NCBI GenBank assembly: GCA_946800325.1
Contig: OX326960.1
Location: 54,334,855 to 54,398,854, forward strand
Origin: Luzula sylvatica
Taxonomy: Eukaryota > Streptophyta > Magnoliopsida > Poales > Juncaceae
Direction: 5' to 3'
DNA: 64,000 bases
How positions within the stretch are numbered: position 1 is the stretch's first letter; each line of letters starts with the position of its first letter. The position numbers and the translations under genes were made by a program. The notes beneath the pieces were generated by a model. That model saw only the letters and a list, made by a program, of their open reading frames with translations, was not told the origin of the DNA and did not search any database. Below are positions 21,747 to 33,700 of this stretch, piece by piece.

Positions 21747-22445
21747 TTACGAGTTGTTCTTTTTCTTTTTCTCGAACTCAAAGTAGTTGTGCTCGACCTC
21801 GGGGGTTCTAGGTTCCTCTTCGGCATCATCTAAATTGACCACATTATCAGGTGGACTATCATCATTTACAAATTCTTTGACGGGGAAATTCGAACCATCG
21901 TATGGAATACCAAGTGGAGAGCGTCCCGTCTTAGAACCATTTTCATTGGCCATATCATTTCCGCATGCTAACTCCATCTCATCATACCACATGATTGGCT
22001 TGTTGATTCACTTTCCCGCGCTCGGATTTTTCTAAAAATGTATCGATTATTTAATTAGTAGTGCACATAAATTTAATATTCAAAGTAAAAAACAAGATAT
22101 CATCACCTCAAATAAGGTATTTGCTTCATCTTCGCCCATTACGATTGTTTTACTCTCGTCATCAAAATGGACACCACTCAAATTTTTAAGAGATTGAATC
22201 AAATGCCAATTTTTTTTTTGACTCTTGATATGATTATTGATGTGTGCGTCCACATAGTTAATATTAAATTCCTTGTTTAACTCTTTACATGTAGCATGTA
22301 TAATCGTGTTTTTGAAACCTCTGTCTCCCTTTAGATTCTTTCTCGCGGCTTCGGCTAAGTACTTGAGAAGAAATCCCGTCATTCTTTGAGTCCAATGAGC
22401 ATTTTTCCTTGTATTGTTTTGGGTTGATATACCTTCTACTTCCAT
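21747..22445 (-). pseudogene. Harbinger ORF1 (Myb/SANT-like), nonsense in exon 2
   Basis: Exon 1 (22445-22107) encodes MEVEGISTQNNTRKNAHWTQ and a Myb/SANT-like domain with MTGFLLKYLAEAARK, GFKNTIIHATCKELNKEF, HINNHIKSQKKNWHLIQSLK and an acidic DDESKTIVM stretch. A 75-bp GT-AG intron (22106-22032) follows in phase 0. Exon 2 reads KNPSAGK, then TGA where the related gene continues, then INKPIMWYDEMELACGND, and stays open to an EFEKKKKN tail at 21747. The role would be the DNA-binding partner of a Harbinger transposase supplied in trans. The single stop probably abolishes full-length protein. Confidence 0.82.
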
Positions 22446-23150
22446 CTATTAAAAACACACAGTTAATGTAAATTATCATATACATACTCAAATTGTGATA
22501 ATGAGAAACATAATTAATTAATTTGGGTTGAGCATCAATCATAATTAACACTCCTCATGAGAAGCATACATCAATTAATTTAGTCAACAAGAGGCTTTCA
22601 CAACAACATTATTGCAATATTCATTACTAATCAATGTGTCTAATAGCATAATTGTGTAATAGCAAATTCGTCATTTCCTTAACATAACAAGATGTAATGT
22701 ATGTCATTTCCTTAATTTACATAACATTATTTGCTTAATTTGCACACTCGTCATTTCCACAAACACCTTGCATGCAAGGAAAAAAAAAACAATACATCAA
22801 GCTATTATTTTGTCAAGACTTTCAACCAAAGAGAAAATGAAGAAAATAAGTCATTAATTTCATGAAAATATGAAGTTGCATAAAAAAAAATTGAAAAAAA
22901 ACTTCACAGTAAAGATTTGTTTTTAATCAAATGGCCCAGTTAAAAACGTTTTCACAAAATTAGTATAAAATGTTTCCAAAACCGCCACACACACATAGAA
23001 AGGGAGGATAGAGAGGTATGTACCTTGAGAAGATAATCGTTTTTAGTAGGAGTAAGAAAGAAGAGATCTTTTGAGGTTCTAGCAGAGAAAGGATCGTTGT
23101 CAGAGAAAGGATCATTGCTTTGTCTCCGCTATTCTTCACTTTTCGTCTCC

Positions 23151-23153
<3 letters not shown>

Positions 23154-23190
<37 letters not shown>
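23154..23190. repeat. (GA)n microsatellite
   Basis: An almost uninterrupted GA run of about 18 units in the 5' leader side of the second Harbinger ORF1. Confidence 0.9.
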
Positions 23191-23192
<2 letters not shown>

Positions 23193-23640
23193 GCAGGGAA
23201 GGAGTGAAAAGAGTGGGAAATTTGGCGCCACATAATTGGAGACTGGTGGGAAACTTTGCTCTATTTTGGCGCTCCTCATATTTGAGGAGCCAAAATTTGC
23301 AGCCAAAGTGTAGGATGGGAGATATATGCATTTCAAAATTCTAACTTTTGATGATGACCAAACACATATTTATGTTTTGATGGAAAATATAATCCTAATT
23401 CCACTTCTAATTCCACTCTCCAAACAGCCCCTAAGGTAATATTAAATGAACTACCCAAGAAAAATTTACGTTTGAAAAGGGACTTGAGATAAGGAGATCC
23501 AATGTCGCGGTTCTTGTCCATAATAGTAATGATTCTTTTTGTGAGGGTAATGTTATTAGAGGGTCAAACGGACGTAATACAAAAACCAATCCAAAACATA
23601 AAAGACTGTGTCATGTTCGCATGATTGCGTTTCGATTATC

Positions 23641-24250
23641 TAGACGGAGAAAACTCTTTTCTCTTTCTCTATTTCTCTTTGCACTTTTTCATCATGTGAT
23701 TAGAGTCTCTTAATTTCATTAGTTATCTTCATTTTTACTGATGAGAGAGAGAGAGAAACATCCTATATATACTCCATAGGATAATGATGGGTCAAAAGGT
23801 ATGTATATCTTCTATACACCTTTTCAAACAGAAAACTGCATACACCCTTTCAGTATTCTGTCAGAACGAAAATATTAAATCATTCCAACTGACTTTGAAA
23901 ATATACGAAAGTTGTAGATAATCTTATTATCTTTCCAACCCAATTTGGCCCAGCACAATTGGAGTTCGGACCCGAAATTTACGGCCGTTTTACTGACTGT
24001 ATGTCAAACTGTGACACCCTTTCGGTATTTCATTAGAACGACACTGATACTTCGCTCAAATGAAATATATTACAACATGAAAGTTCTAGATAATCTCATT
24101 ATTTAACTAACCCAATTTGAACCATTCAAATCGGAGTTTCCTACTGAAAGTTATACCAGCTTTACTAATCTGTTTCGTATGCCCACGAACGCGTACGTTC
24201 GTTTGTCCTACGTACCATTTTAGCGTTGAACCAAAATTGTGTTTCCTTCA
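23641..24250 (-). repeat. Truncated family B LTR
   Basis: It ends CCTTCA directly against the polypurine tract at 24251, which identifies it as a 3' LTR on the minus strand. The homology to 3492-4484 and 59005-60015 begins about 23641. Roughly 400 bp of the R/U5 side is missing. Confidence 0.8.
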
Positions 24251-24261
24251 GTCTCCCACTC
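24251..24261 (-). other. Polypurine tract, family B
   Basis: GAGTGGGAGAC on the minus strand directly abuts the LTR. It would prime plus-strand DNA synthesis in the reverse transcription cycle. Family A uses the same sequence. Confidence 0.8.
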
Positions 24262-25893
24262 AGTTTCAGATCTACCTAAAAGGTACTCATGTATATCACA
24301 TATACACTATATCAGAGAATCTAGCCCGCGTATCATATGCGCTAAAGCCATGCACACCCATGTGCAAAAACTTGCAATCAAGCCCGACATAGTACGACTC
24401 GTTGTGTGACCGTGTATGTTCGTTTAACGATGGCAGTACGCCGTTTCCATGGCACTACAAGCCCATGAGCGGGATCTAGTCACTGTATCATGGCAACCAC
24501 ATGTTAAAACGAAAAATTATTGTGATCATTGTGCCTATCTCGAATAGCGGTTACTAGTTCTCTTGTTTACGATATTCGTTAATCAAAAGGCATGGTGGTA
24601 GTCATCCTTATGTCTTGATTAACTATACTGATTTTCCGATTCCGAATTGAGTTAACAAATTACAATCGATATTAACTTTTAATATCATTGACTCTGGCCA
24701 AAGTTTTCGTTAATCAATTCATCGAGCGGCCTAAGAGATATCTCTTCCTTTCGGAATAAACAATTCCTATCTTGGAGACTCATATTGAATTCCGTGTTTC
24801 GGACAATACCTAACGATGACCGTTTTGGCCCCCTGTTACGGTAGGCGTAAGGTCATATCAAAGCATTGTGTTACGCACGTAACACAATCAATTGTCCCCT
24901 CAAGTGTGAAGAACCTAAAACCCCATCCGTCGCAAGTCCATATATAATGACTAAACCATGTCATGGTCTCGCGGCTTTGGTCATATCCAATACATGTAAC
25001 CTAACATATATCTACGTTCCCAATTCGGCAAGCACCTTGTCCCATGATTAGCAAAACATAATCATGTCCTCGGCAAACGTACTAGTGTACACGTCCAGTC
25101 TATTATCTGATAATAGAAATGCTTCTCTCTTAAGCAAACTGATCCGCGACTAGGAATGTTTAGAAATGACACTTTAAGTGTGACGATTTTGCTGCACATA
25201 ATCATCAATTATGCCGGCGTCCACACAAGTTCAAATCAGGATTCATGTAACAATCATATTACACAACCCGTACACAGTTTTCATATAAGGTGAATGCATG
25301 TTAATTTAAGTAAACAAATTTTTTTAAAAGGGATGCATTCATATGGCCTAAGTATTTGGATGATACAACGTTTACCTATGGATATCTCCATACCCATAAC
25401 CTGCAAGGACTATCGTATTAGATAACTACACTCTACTCTCTTCTTCCTCCTCTAGGTATCTCCATACCCATAGTCATCGCATGACAGTCACGCGCGACTA
25501 GAGAGCGCAGTTTTGTAAACGGGCCCGCACGTTCCCGCTAGTGTTAATCATCATCAGGATTGGAACATTTCCAATACCTTCGATCACATCTTTTCACAAA
25601 ATTTCATGGATCAAATGAAATTTTCTGAGCATTGGCTAGAAGTGGTTGTGACCTCGACATTTTTGGCTTGTACTATTGTATTTCATGCAATAAACAACCA
25701 TAAATCCGATAACTCATGACTACTAGAGTTTAGTCATGTATCCTCGATCCATACCACTTCCTTTTGCGATTAATAACCACAATATACTCGCCTCCGTAAA
25801 TAGAATCATAAACTATTGGTCTTGTGGAACCTTTTCACATAACCGTGTTTTCATTTAAGCAAAACATGTACACACTTTGTGATGGAAATACCT

Positions 25894-25935
25894 TCTAAGT
25901 CAAAATAAAATCAAAATATATGTACACTCCGTAAA
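25894..25935. other. Scrambled junction between families B and A
   Basis: Short pieces resembling family A (CCTTCTAAGTC) and family B (CTCCGTAAATAGA) are mixed here between minus-strand B and plus-strand A sequence. This looks like templated filler at a rejoined break. Confidence 0.5.
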
Positions 25936-26071
25936 TAGATGATAAATCAAAATAAAATTTTCAAATAAGATTTGGAAATTTACCCTTAAGACAAAGGTTA
26001 ATCACATACCTTCTAAGTCGGTGCAAAAGACCCCATATGTGATATGGATCGGAAAGAAATTAAATTGAGGG

Positions 26072-26106
26072 TTAACGTGGTTTCAGGCCAAAGTCGGGCA
26101 CGTTAA
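26072..26106 (+). other. Constant-loop stem-loop (third type)
   Basis: Arms TTAACGTG / CACGTTAA enclose the constant 19-nt loop GTTTCAGGCCAAAGTCGGG. The equivalent copies are at 41737-41773, 45533-45569 and 53302-53338. The intact element lacks it at this place in pol. Confidence 0.8.
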
Positions 26107-29100
26107 TAGTTCAATGTTAATAAAAACTTCCGATGTTATCTTTTGTAAGATTTGAAGATTTGATCCGAAAACTGGTTTTGGATAAATTAAATCTCAAATT
26201 TGATATGTTCATTTATTGAATATTCTTGAATAAATTAAAGAATACTAAATTTTTCATATCCCAATGAAAATAAGATTTTCATAGTTCAAAAAGAAACCTT
26301 CTTAGAGGAGGACTTAATGTGCATAAGTTTGGAACTTAATGTCACGTACATATATACGAACTAGTGGGAGATGAATCGATCTCGAAAGGTTCGAGACTCG
26401 AAATGGGACATATGAACTGATGAAATGATTGGAATTTCATCAAAGGTTGATGAATCCAAGTCAAGGTCACAAAGCAATTTTATAGATCAATTTAGACACA
26501 TCACGAATCAATCAATTGTGAATTTATCAAAGAATGTGACAAACGAATCGATCTCATACATGATGAGTCGATGGGCTAAAATGATGCTATAAAGGATAAA
26601 AATTTCACATGGCATAATGCCATGGAATTCATGATTCAATCCATGCATGTCATCAAGTTTAGAACTTGGTTTGAACATTCCATAGGGTATGACCCATAGG
26701 ATGTAAGTGAGTTTTCAAAGTGAAAGCTAACGTGGATTAGAATATGTATACTTACAAAGCAAGAATGTTTATGAGATTCGAGAATTCATGATATGATCAT
26801 GAAGAAAAGATTTCACAAATAATCACGCTTGATTCATTCGGATCATATTTGTCATTTCACATAGTATGACTATGAATTTTGACAAATGGGTGACAAGACT
26901 GTATTCCTTGATAGGAAATATTAAAGGATGTGTATGTGACACAACCTAATAGTTTTATCGATCAAAAGAATCCAAGAAAAGTATACAAATTTCAACGATC
27001 CATTTGATGGATTGAAGAATAATTCATGAAATTGGAATTTTATTCTGATAAAATTATAATTAGTTATAATATTATCAAGAGCAAAAGAAAAGCTTTGTGT
27101 AGATGTGAAGGTTAGTGGGAGCCACATACATTTCTTATATTAAAATATATGAACGATATATTATTCGTAGGAAACGATTGTCGTTTCGCTATGAAAATTC
27201 AGACGAGACAACTTATGAGATAAGCATAAAAATCTATAAGATAGATTTAAAATTCCTCGATCTGAATCGAAGTATGTACATCGACAAAACACTGAAAATG
27301 GTTTTCAGTACATAAATCCAAGATCGGATTTCTTCCAAATGTCGAATGGCGAAATTTTTTCTGAGAATCGATGTGCGACATCGAGTTAAAGAAAAATAGG
27401 AAAATGGATATTTTATATTTCGATAATAGAATATTCCAAATACGCCATGATATGTACTAATCTTTAAATATTGTTCATATTAAGTGTCGTAATTATCAAT
27501 CGAATCCAGAGAATATTTCGTTTCGAATACTTCATATGGTTGGTTCGAACGAAAACAATTTAATATGGTTGTATAATGGTTATATTTTACACATGCATAA
27601 TAGTTATGCAACATTTAAAACCCGGATTCGTATTGAAATTAATAAACAATATCCTTTTAGAAAGGATTAATATTATATTTCTCATATAAAATGGTGAAGA
27701 AAATATATCGGTGATAAAAGTTATACCGATAGTATTTCTCCAAACATGCAACACATTTACGAAATGTGTACATATTTTGCTTAAAGAAAATGAAGTTGTA
27801 TGAAAGAGTTTCACAACAACTAAAATGAAAATTCTACGATGGAATTTGATTTCAATACGGTTTACGAAGCCGAAATGGAAACGTTATGGATCAAGATGTT
27901 GATCATACTTGGTATTATCCCAAGTAATAGGATTCTTTGGTTATCTATTTCGATGGTCGAAATAGCATAAACCAAAAGAAACTGAAATAACATAACCACT
28001 CCAAACTTATATTTAAATAGGTATTGGATACCTAACAAAAAATTGACACTAACGGGAACGTAGCGGAACCGTTTACAAAAACTGCTTTCTTCTTAGTTAA
28101 GCATGAATGTCATGCGAAGACTATAGGTATAGAGATACCTAGAGGAGGAATAGATTTGAGGTATAGTTATCTTACACCGATAGTCATCGCAGATTATAAT
28201 CCTAGCAGAGATTATAGGTGTAAACGCTGCATCAAACAATACTTACTCTATATTAGTGCATTTCAAAAAAATTTAAAATTTTAATTGCATTTATACTTAT
28301 ATGAAAACTTGTGTGTGGTTGTGTAATATGATTACACGAACCTTGAATTATGACTTGTGTGAGCGTCTACATAATACGTGATTATGTTAAGTAAAACCGT
28401 CACATTTCAAAAGTTATATTTCAAAAACGTCCCTAGTCATGATTAGGATACTTATGTGATAAGTATATCTATTATAAGATAATAGACTAACATGTACACT
28501 AGCATATTCGCCGAGGTGATGATTATGTTTTGCTAATCATAGGACAAAGAGTTTGTCAAATCGGGAATATGGATATGCATTAGGTTATGCATATTGTGAC
28601 TTGACCAAAAGTGCGATATCATGACATGGTTTAGTCATTGTAGATGGAATCGTAACGAATGGGGTCTTAGTTCTTCACACTTGAGATGATCATGGATCAT
28701 TTTTCGTGCGTAACATAATGCTTAGATATAATCTTCCACCATCTGTAACAGGATGGTCATGGGATTATGATCGGGTATTATCTGAAACACGGAATTTGAT
28801 GTGAGTCATCAAGATAGAAATTGTTCCTTTCGAGAGAAAGAGATATCCCTTAGGCCTATCGATGAATTGATCAACGAAATCTCTGGCCAGAGTCAATGAT
28901 ATTAAATTGTTAATATCGATTGTGTTTGTTGATTCAATTCGGTATCGAGACAATAAGTTTAGTCAATCAAATTATAAGGATGACTATTACCGTGCCTTTT
29001 GATTGACGGATATCGTGAACAAGAGAACTAAACACCACCGTTCGAGATGGGTATAAATGATCACAATCATTTTCGTTTTCAACGTGGGAAAGCTATGATG

Positions 29101-29280
29101 GATTTCTTCCTAGATCCCTCTCATGAGCCCGTAAACTTGGGCATAAGTTTACTACCATTGCTTGATACGAACCTACGCGGTCACACATAGAGCTGTCTTA
29201 TTTCGGGCTTAAATTTCAATCTCTGAGGTTATGTGTACATGAGATGTACGCTAGTACTTTCTTTAGTTGGATCTTGAACT

Positions 29281-29291
29281 GAGTGGGAGAC
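29281..29291 (+). other. Polypurine tract, family A
   Basis: GAGTGGGAGAC directly precedes the LTR start TGAAGG. Confidence 0.85.
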
Positions 29292-30240
29292 TGAAGGAAA
29301 TACAGTTACAGATCAACTAGTTGAATGTACAAATGAGTGTAGACAAACATACGTGTTCGTCGGAACGATTGGATGCATAATAAGATTATGCAAATCTGGC
29401 AGAAATTACATGGTGCGTCATGACGCACCATATTGTGCGTCATGACGCACAGTAGAGTAATTCTGAGAAAGCCAATCTGTGAGTATACCGTCACGACGCA
29501 CCAAGTTGTGCGTCATGACGGTGGTGCGTCATGACGGACGTTATCGTGCGTCATGACGATACACTGTGTAACGGCTATATTCAGTAATTGTGACTGGTGC
29601 GCCGTGACGCACTATATGGTGCGTCATGACGCACTGTGATCCGAATTCTGGATTAGCAGTTTTTTGATACTCATTAATACTCATTAATCACAGAATATAT
29701 TTATATTCTTGTAACCTCTCTCTCTCTCTCTCTCTAAGCCATTATTCTGTGCTAAGAACTAGATCTAGAGCTTGGAGAAAAGAGATAAAACTTGTGTGAC
29801 AAGTTGAGGAAATTTAAGCAAGATTGTGGTGAATTTTAGGGGAATTCACCGCAACCGAAAGACGAAAAGCTCGAGGTGGATACGAGTAGAGAGATCTAAA
29901 CTAAGATCTTCGACTGTGATCAATCGAGAGCAAGGACGAGCAAGGTCGGAGACAAATCGGATAGAATCCGGTTGTATACGACATAATCGGAGCTTCGGAT
30001 TTGGTGTCGAATCGCGCGGGCGTGGGACGTGCGTGTCGCCGGAATCGAAGCAAGCAGTAACTAACTGAACAACCCGTCTCCGTGATCAATTTCACGTGGT
30101 ATGTTTCTATGTATATAAGAGTTATATTCATAGGTTTAGTTGCATTTCATGATTCGTACGGTCGAGTCGTTGACGTGGTCCTCGGGATCGGGTCGGACCG
30201 GGCCTCTCAATCCGCTGCGCGGGGCTCGGTAGTGACGCCG
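29292..30240 (+). repeat. Family A LTR (3' LTR, last 10 bp missing)
   Basis: It begins TGAAGGAAATACAG and follows the other family A LTRs to GTAGTGACGCCG, where the terminal ATACCCAACA is lost at a junction. It is nearly identical, inverted, to the LTR at 36297-37252. It has a 20-bp perfect palindrome at 29411-29430 and about eight further CGTCATGACG-like sites to 29640, plus the dyad TGCATAATAAGATTATGCA at 29374-29392. Confidence 0.9.
29694..29706 (+). promoter_or_regulatory. TATA region of the family A LTR
   Basis: AATATATTTATAT is followed 11-29 bp downstream by a pure CT run (29717-29735). This is a typical plant retrotransposon TATA plus pyrimidine-rich start region and probably marks the U3/R border. 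Confidence 0.5.
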
Positions 30241-30281
30241 AAATATTAAGTACTAGTGCGTCATGAAATGCCTTCCATGAT
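30241..30281. other. Filler between inverted family A copies
   Basis: The stretch copies leader sequence in plus orientation (compare 51860-51890), with the ten bases TACTAGTGCG inserted. It then joins minus-strand 3' untranslated sequence at CCATGATCATC. It replaces the missing 3' LTR and polypurine tract of the intact element. Confidence 0.6.
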
Positions 30282-30789
30282 CATCTCAAGTGTGAAGAAC
30301 TAAGACCCCATTCGTTACGATTCCATCTACAATGACTAAACCATGTCATGGTATCGCACTTTTGGTCAAGTCACAATATGCATAGCCTAATGCATATCCA
30401 TATTCCCGATTTGACAAACTCTTTGTCCTATGATTAGCAAAACATAATCATCATCTCGGCGAATATGCTAGTGTACATGTTAGTCTATTATCTTATAATA
30501 GATATACTTATCACATAAGTATCCTAATCATGACTAGGGACGTTTTTGAAATATAACTTTTGAAATGTGACGGTTTTACTTAGCATGATCACGTATCATG
30601 TAGACGCTCACACAAGTTATAAATCAAGGTTCGTGTAATCATATTACACAACCACGCACAAGTTTTCATATAAGAGATAAATGCAAATGAAATATAAAAT
30701 TTTTGAAATTGCATTAATATAGCATAAAGTCTTGGGTGATACATCGTTTACAACAAATAACTCATCATAACAACTATTGTTTTAGATAA

Positions 30790-33700
30790 CTACAAACCAA
30801 CTTCCTCCTCTAGGTATCTCAAACCTATAGTTCTAGCATGACGATCATGCTTCGCAATTGGAAGAGGTTTCGTAAACGGATCTGCCACATTCTCGTCAGT
30901 ATCAATCTTCAAAATCACAACATCCTGCCTATGTAAAATCTCACGAATCAAGTGAAATTTACGCAAGATGTGTTTGGAGCGATGATGCGATCTCGGTTCC
31001 TTGGCCTGTGCTATTGCTCCAGTGTTGTCACAATACACAGCCACGGGTTCCGAGATGCTCGGTACGACACCAAGTTCAGTCACGAACTTCTTGACCCAAA
31101 CCGCCTCCTTTGCGGCTTCTGAAGCCGCGATGTATTCTGCTTCCGTCGTAGAGTCAGCAACTGTCGGTTGTTTGGAACTCTTCCATATAACCGCGCCACC
31201 GTTCAAACAAAACACGTACCCACTTTGTGATCGAAAATCATCGGTACATGTTTGGAAACTGGCATCAGTGTAACCTGTTACAACCAATCCATTATCCTTG
31301 CCACCATACACTAAAAACTGATCCTTAGTTCTTCGTAAGTACTTGAGGATAGTTTTCACGGCTTGCCAATGCGGATCACCTGGATTCGATTGGTAACGTG
31401 ATAAGACGCTCAATGCATACGATACGTCAGGTCTCGTACAGATCATGGCATACATGATAGATCCAACCGCCGAAGCGTATGGAACCTTATCCATGTTACT
31501 TTTCTCTTCGCTCGATGTCGGACATTGAGCTTTCGAAAAGTTTATACCACTCGACATGGGAAGAAACCCTTTCTTAGAGTTTTGCATGAAAAATCTTTTC
31601 AGCACCTTGTCGATGTACGTACTCTGACTTAGGCCGAGGAGTCTCTTGGATCTATCTCTATAGATCCTCACGCCTAAAATATAGGCGGCCTCTCCTAAAT
31701 CTTTCATAGCGAAACGAGTATTCAAATACTTCTTAACATCCGATAACATCGGAATGTCGTTTGATATAATTAATATATCGTCCACATAAAGAACAAGAAA
31801 TACTACGCGGCTCCCACTAACCTTCTTATATACACAAGGTTCTTCTTCGTTCTTGATAAAATCATACTCGCTTATGACTTCATCAAAACGAATATTCCAA
31901 CTCCGAGAAGCTTGTTTCAGTCCATATATGGACCTTTGAAGCTTGCATACTCTATTAGGATTCTTTGGATCGATAAAACCTTCGGGTTGTGTCATGTACA
32001 CATCCTCCGATAATTTCCCGTTAAGGAAAGCGGTTTTAACATCCATTTGCCATATCTCATAGTCATAATATGCGGCTATGGCAAGAATAATCCTTATAGA
32101 CTTAAGCATGGCTACCGGCGAAAACGTTTCATCATAGTCAACACCATGAATTTGCTTGAAACCTTTCGCTACCAACCGTGCTTTGTAAGTATGCACATTC
32201 CCATCCATGTCGGTTTTCTTCTTGAAAACCCACTTACACCCGACGGGTTTAACCAAGGGTGGTGGATCAATCAAGTTCCAAACTTGATTATCATACATGG
32301 ATTGGATCTCGGACTTCATGGCATCATGCCATTTGTCGGAATCTTCGCTCAACATAGCATCTTTGTAGGTTGTCGGCTCATCATCTATGAGTTCGACGTT
32401 GCCTTCATCAGTCACGATAAATCCATATCGTACTGGTTCCAGCCGGGTCCTACTAGACCTACGAGGAGCACCTTGTGCTATTGGCTCGACATCCTCAACT
32501 ATTGATGGATTCGGGTCAACATCTATCGGTTCAATGTTTATTTCTGAATCTCGAACCTCTTCGAGATCAATTTTACTCCCACTAGCTCGTTGAGATATAA
32601 AATCCTCCTCCAAGAAGGTACCTCTTCGAGCTACGAAAACCTTGTTTTCCTCGGGATTGTAGAAATAATATCCTTTAGTTTCCTTAGGATATCCTACAAA
32701 TAAACATTTTTCAGATTTGGGTTCGAGTTTATCCGAAAACATTTTTCGAACATAAACATCACATCCCCAAATTCTAATAAAAGATAACACCGGAGGTTGT
32801 CCGGTCCACATCTCATATGGTGTCTTTTGAACCGATTTAGAAGGTAAGCGGTTTATCAAAAAAGCCGCTGTCTCAAGGGCATATCCCCAAAACGATTTTG
32901 GGAGACTAGTTTGACTCATCATAGATCGAACCATATTCAATAAGGTCCGATTCCTTCTCTCGGACACGCCATTCCATTGAGGCGTTCCAGGTGGAGTCAA
33001 TTGTGAAACGATTCCACAATCTTTGAGATGATCTTCAAACTCATAGCTCAAATACTCGCCTCCTCGATCTGATCGAAGTGCTTTGATTGTCTTGCCAAGT
33101 TGATTTTGAACCTCATTCTGAAATTCTTTGAACTTTTCAAAAGATTCAGATTTGTTACGCATTAAGTAGATATACCCATATCTACTAAAATCATCCGTAA
33201 ACGTTATGAAGTATCGATAACCTCCTCTTGCCTCAGTACTCATTGGACCACATACATCAGAATGTATAAGTTCCAATAGTTCCTTGGACCTTTCTCCAAC
33301 TTTTGAGAATGGTGCTTTTGTCATCTTGCCAAGTAAACAAGATTCGCATTGTCCATATGAATCAAATTCAAATGAATCCAAAAGTCCATCCTTATGGAGT
33401 TTTGAGATGCGTTTCTCGTTTATATGGCCAAGTCGACAATGCCAAAAGTAAGTTTTACTATCAACTTTAGGTTTAATCCGATTCGTGTTTATATTATAGA
33501 TTGATTTATCATTTGTGTAATTCATATCTAAAATGTAAAGACCATTTTCTAATAGAACATTTCCATAGAATAAATTATCCTTACAAATAGAAAATTCATT
33601 ATTCTTAATAATAAATTCATAACCATCATTAGCTAGTCTAGACACACTAATAATGTTCTTACACAAACTTGGAACAAAATAACAATTATTTAGTTCTAAA

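Larger units (their letters stand above)
21068..23430 (-). mobile_element. Second PIF/Harbinger element with ORF1 only
   Basis: The left end GGGCATGTTTGGCGAGTGG and the right end, in reverse complement GGGCTGTTTGGAGAGTGG, continue through GAATTAGAAG, an inverted repeat of about 30 bp. A 3-bp duplication CTA lies at 21065-21067 and 23431-23433. The 2.4-kb interior has a minus-strand Myb/SANT-like ORF1 gene in two exons and no DDE transposase. It differs in sequence from the element at 16370, so it belongs to another subfamily. Confidence 0.87.
23641..25893 (-). mobile_element. Copia family B, minus strand: 3' LTR and 3' end of pol
   Basis: A family B LTR in minus orientation is recognisable from about 23641 to 24250; the part that would end CCCAACA is lost. 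It is followed at 24251-24261 by the reverse complement of the polypurine tract GAGTGGGAGAC. About 1.2 kb of 3' untranslated sequence comes next, then an eroded minus-strand RNase H region (about 25435-25893) homologous to 30800-31236 of the intact element. The frame is riddled with stops. At about 25893 the homology stops in the middle of RNase H and seems to resume, same strand, at 57481. Confidence 0.8.
25936..30240 (+). mobile_element. Copia family A, plus strand: defective 3' half with 3' LTR
   Basis: From about 25936 the sequence follows the 3' part of the full-length defective copy at 49929-57480 (compare 53200-56517): eroded integrase/RT linker, RT and RNase H, then about 1.1 kb of 3' untranslated sequence. 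The polypurine tract is at 29281-29291 and the LTR at 29292-30240. The 5' half and 5' LTR are absent. Reading frames are broken throughout; for example, the segment matching the RT active-site region near 27110-27190 is full of stops. Confidence 0.85.
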
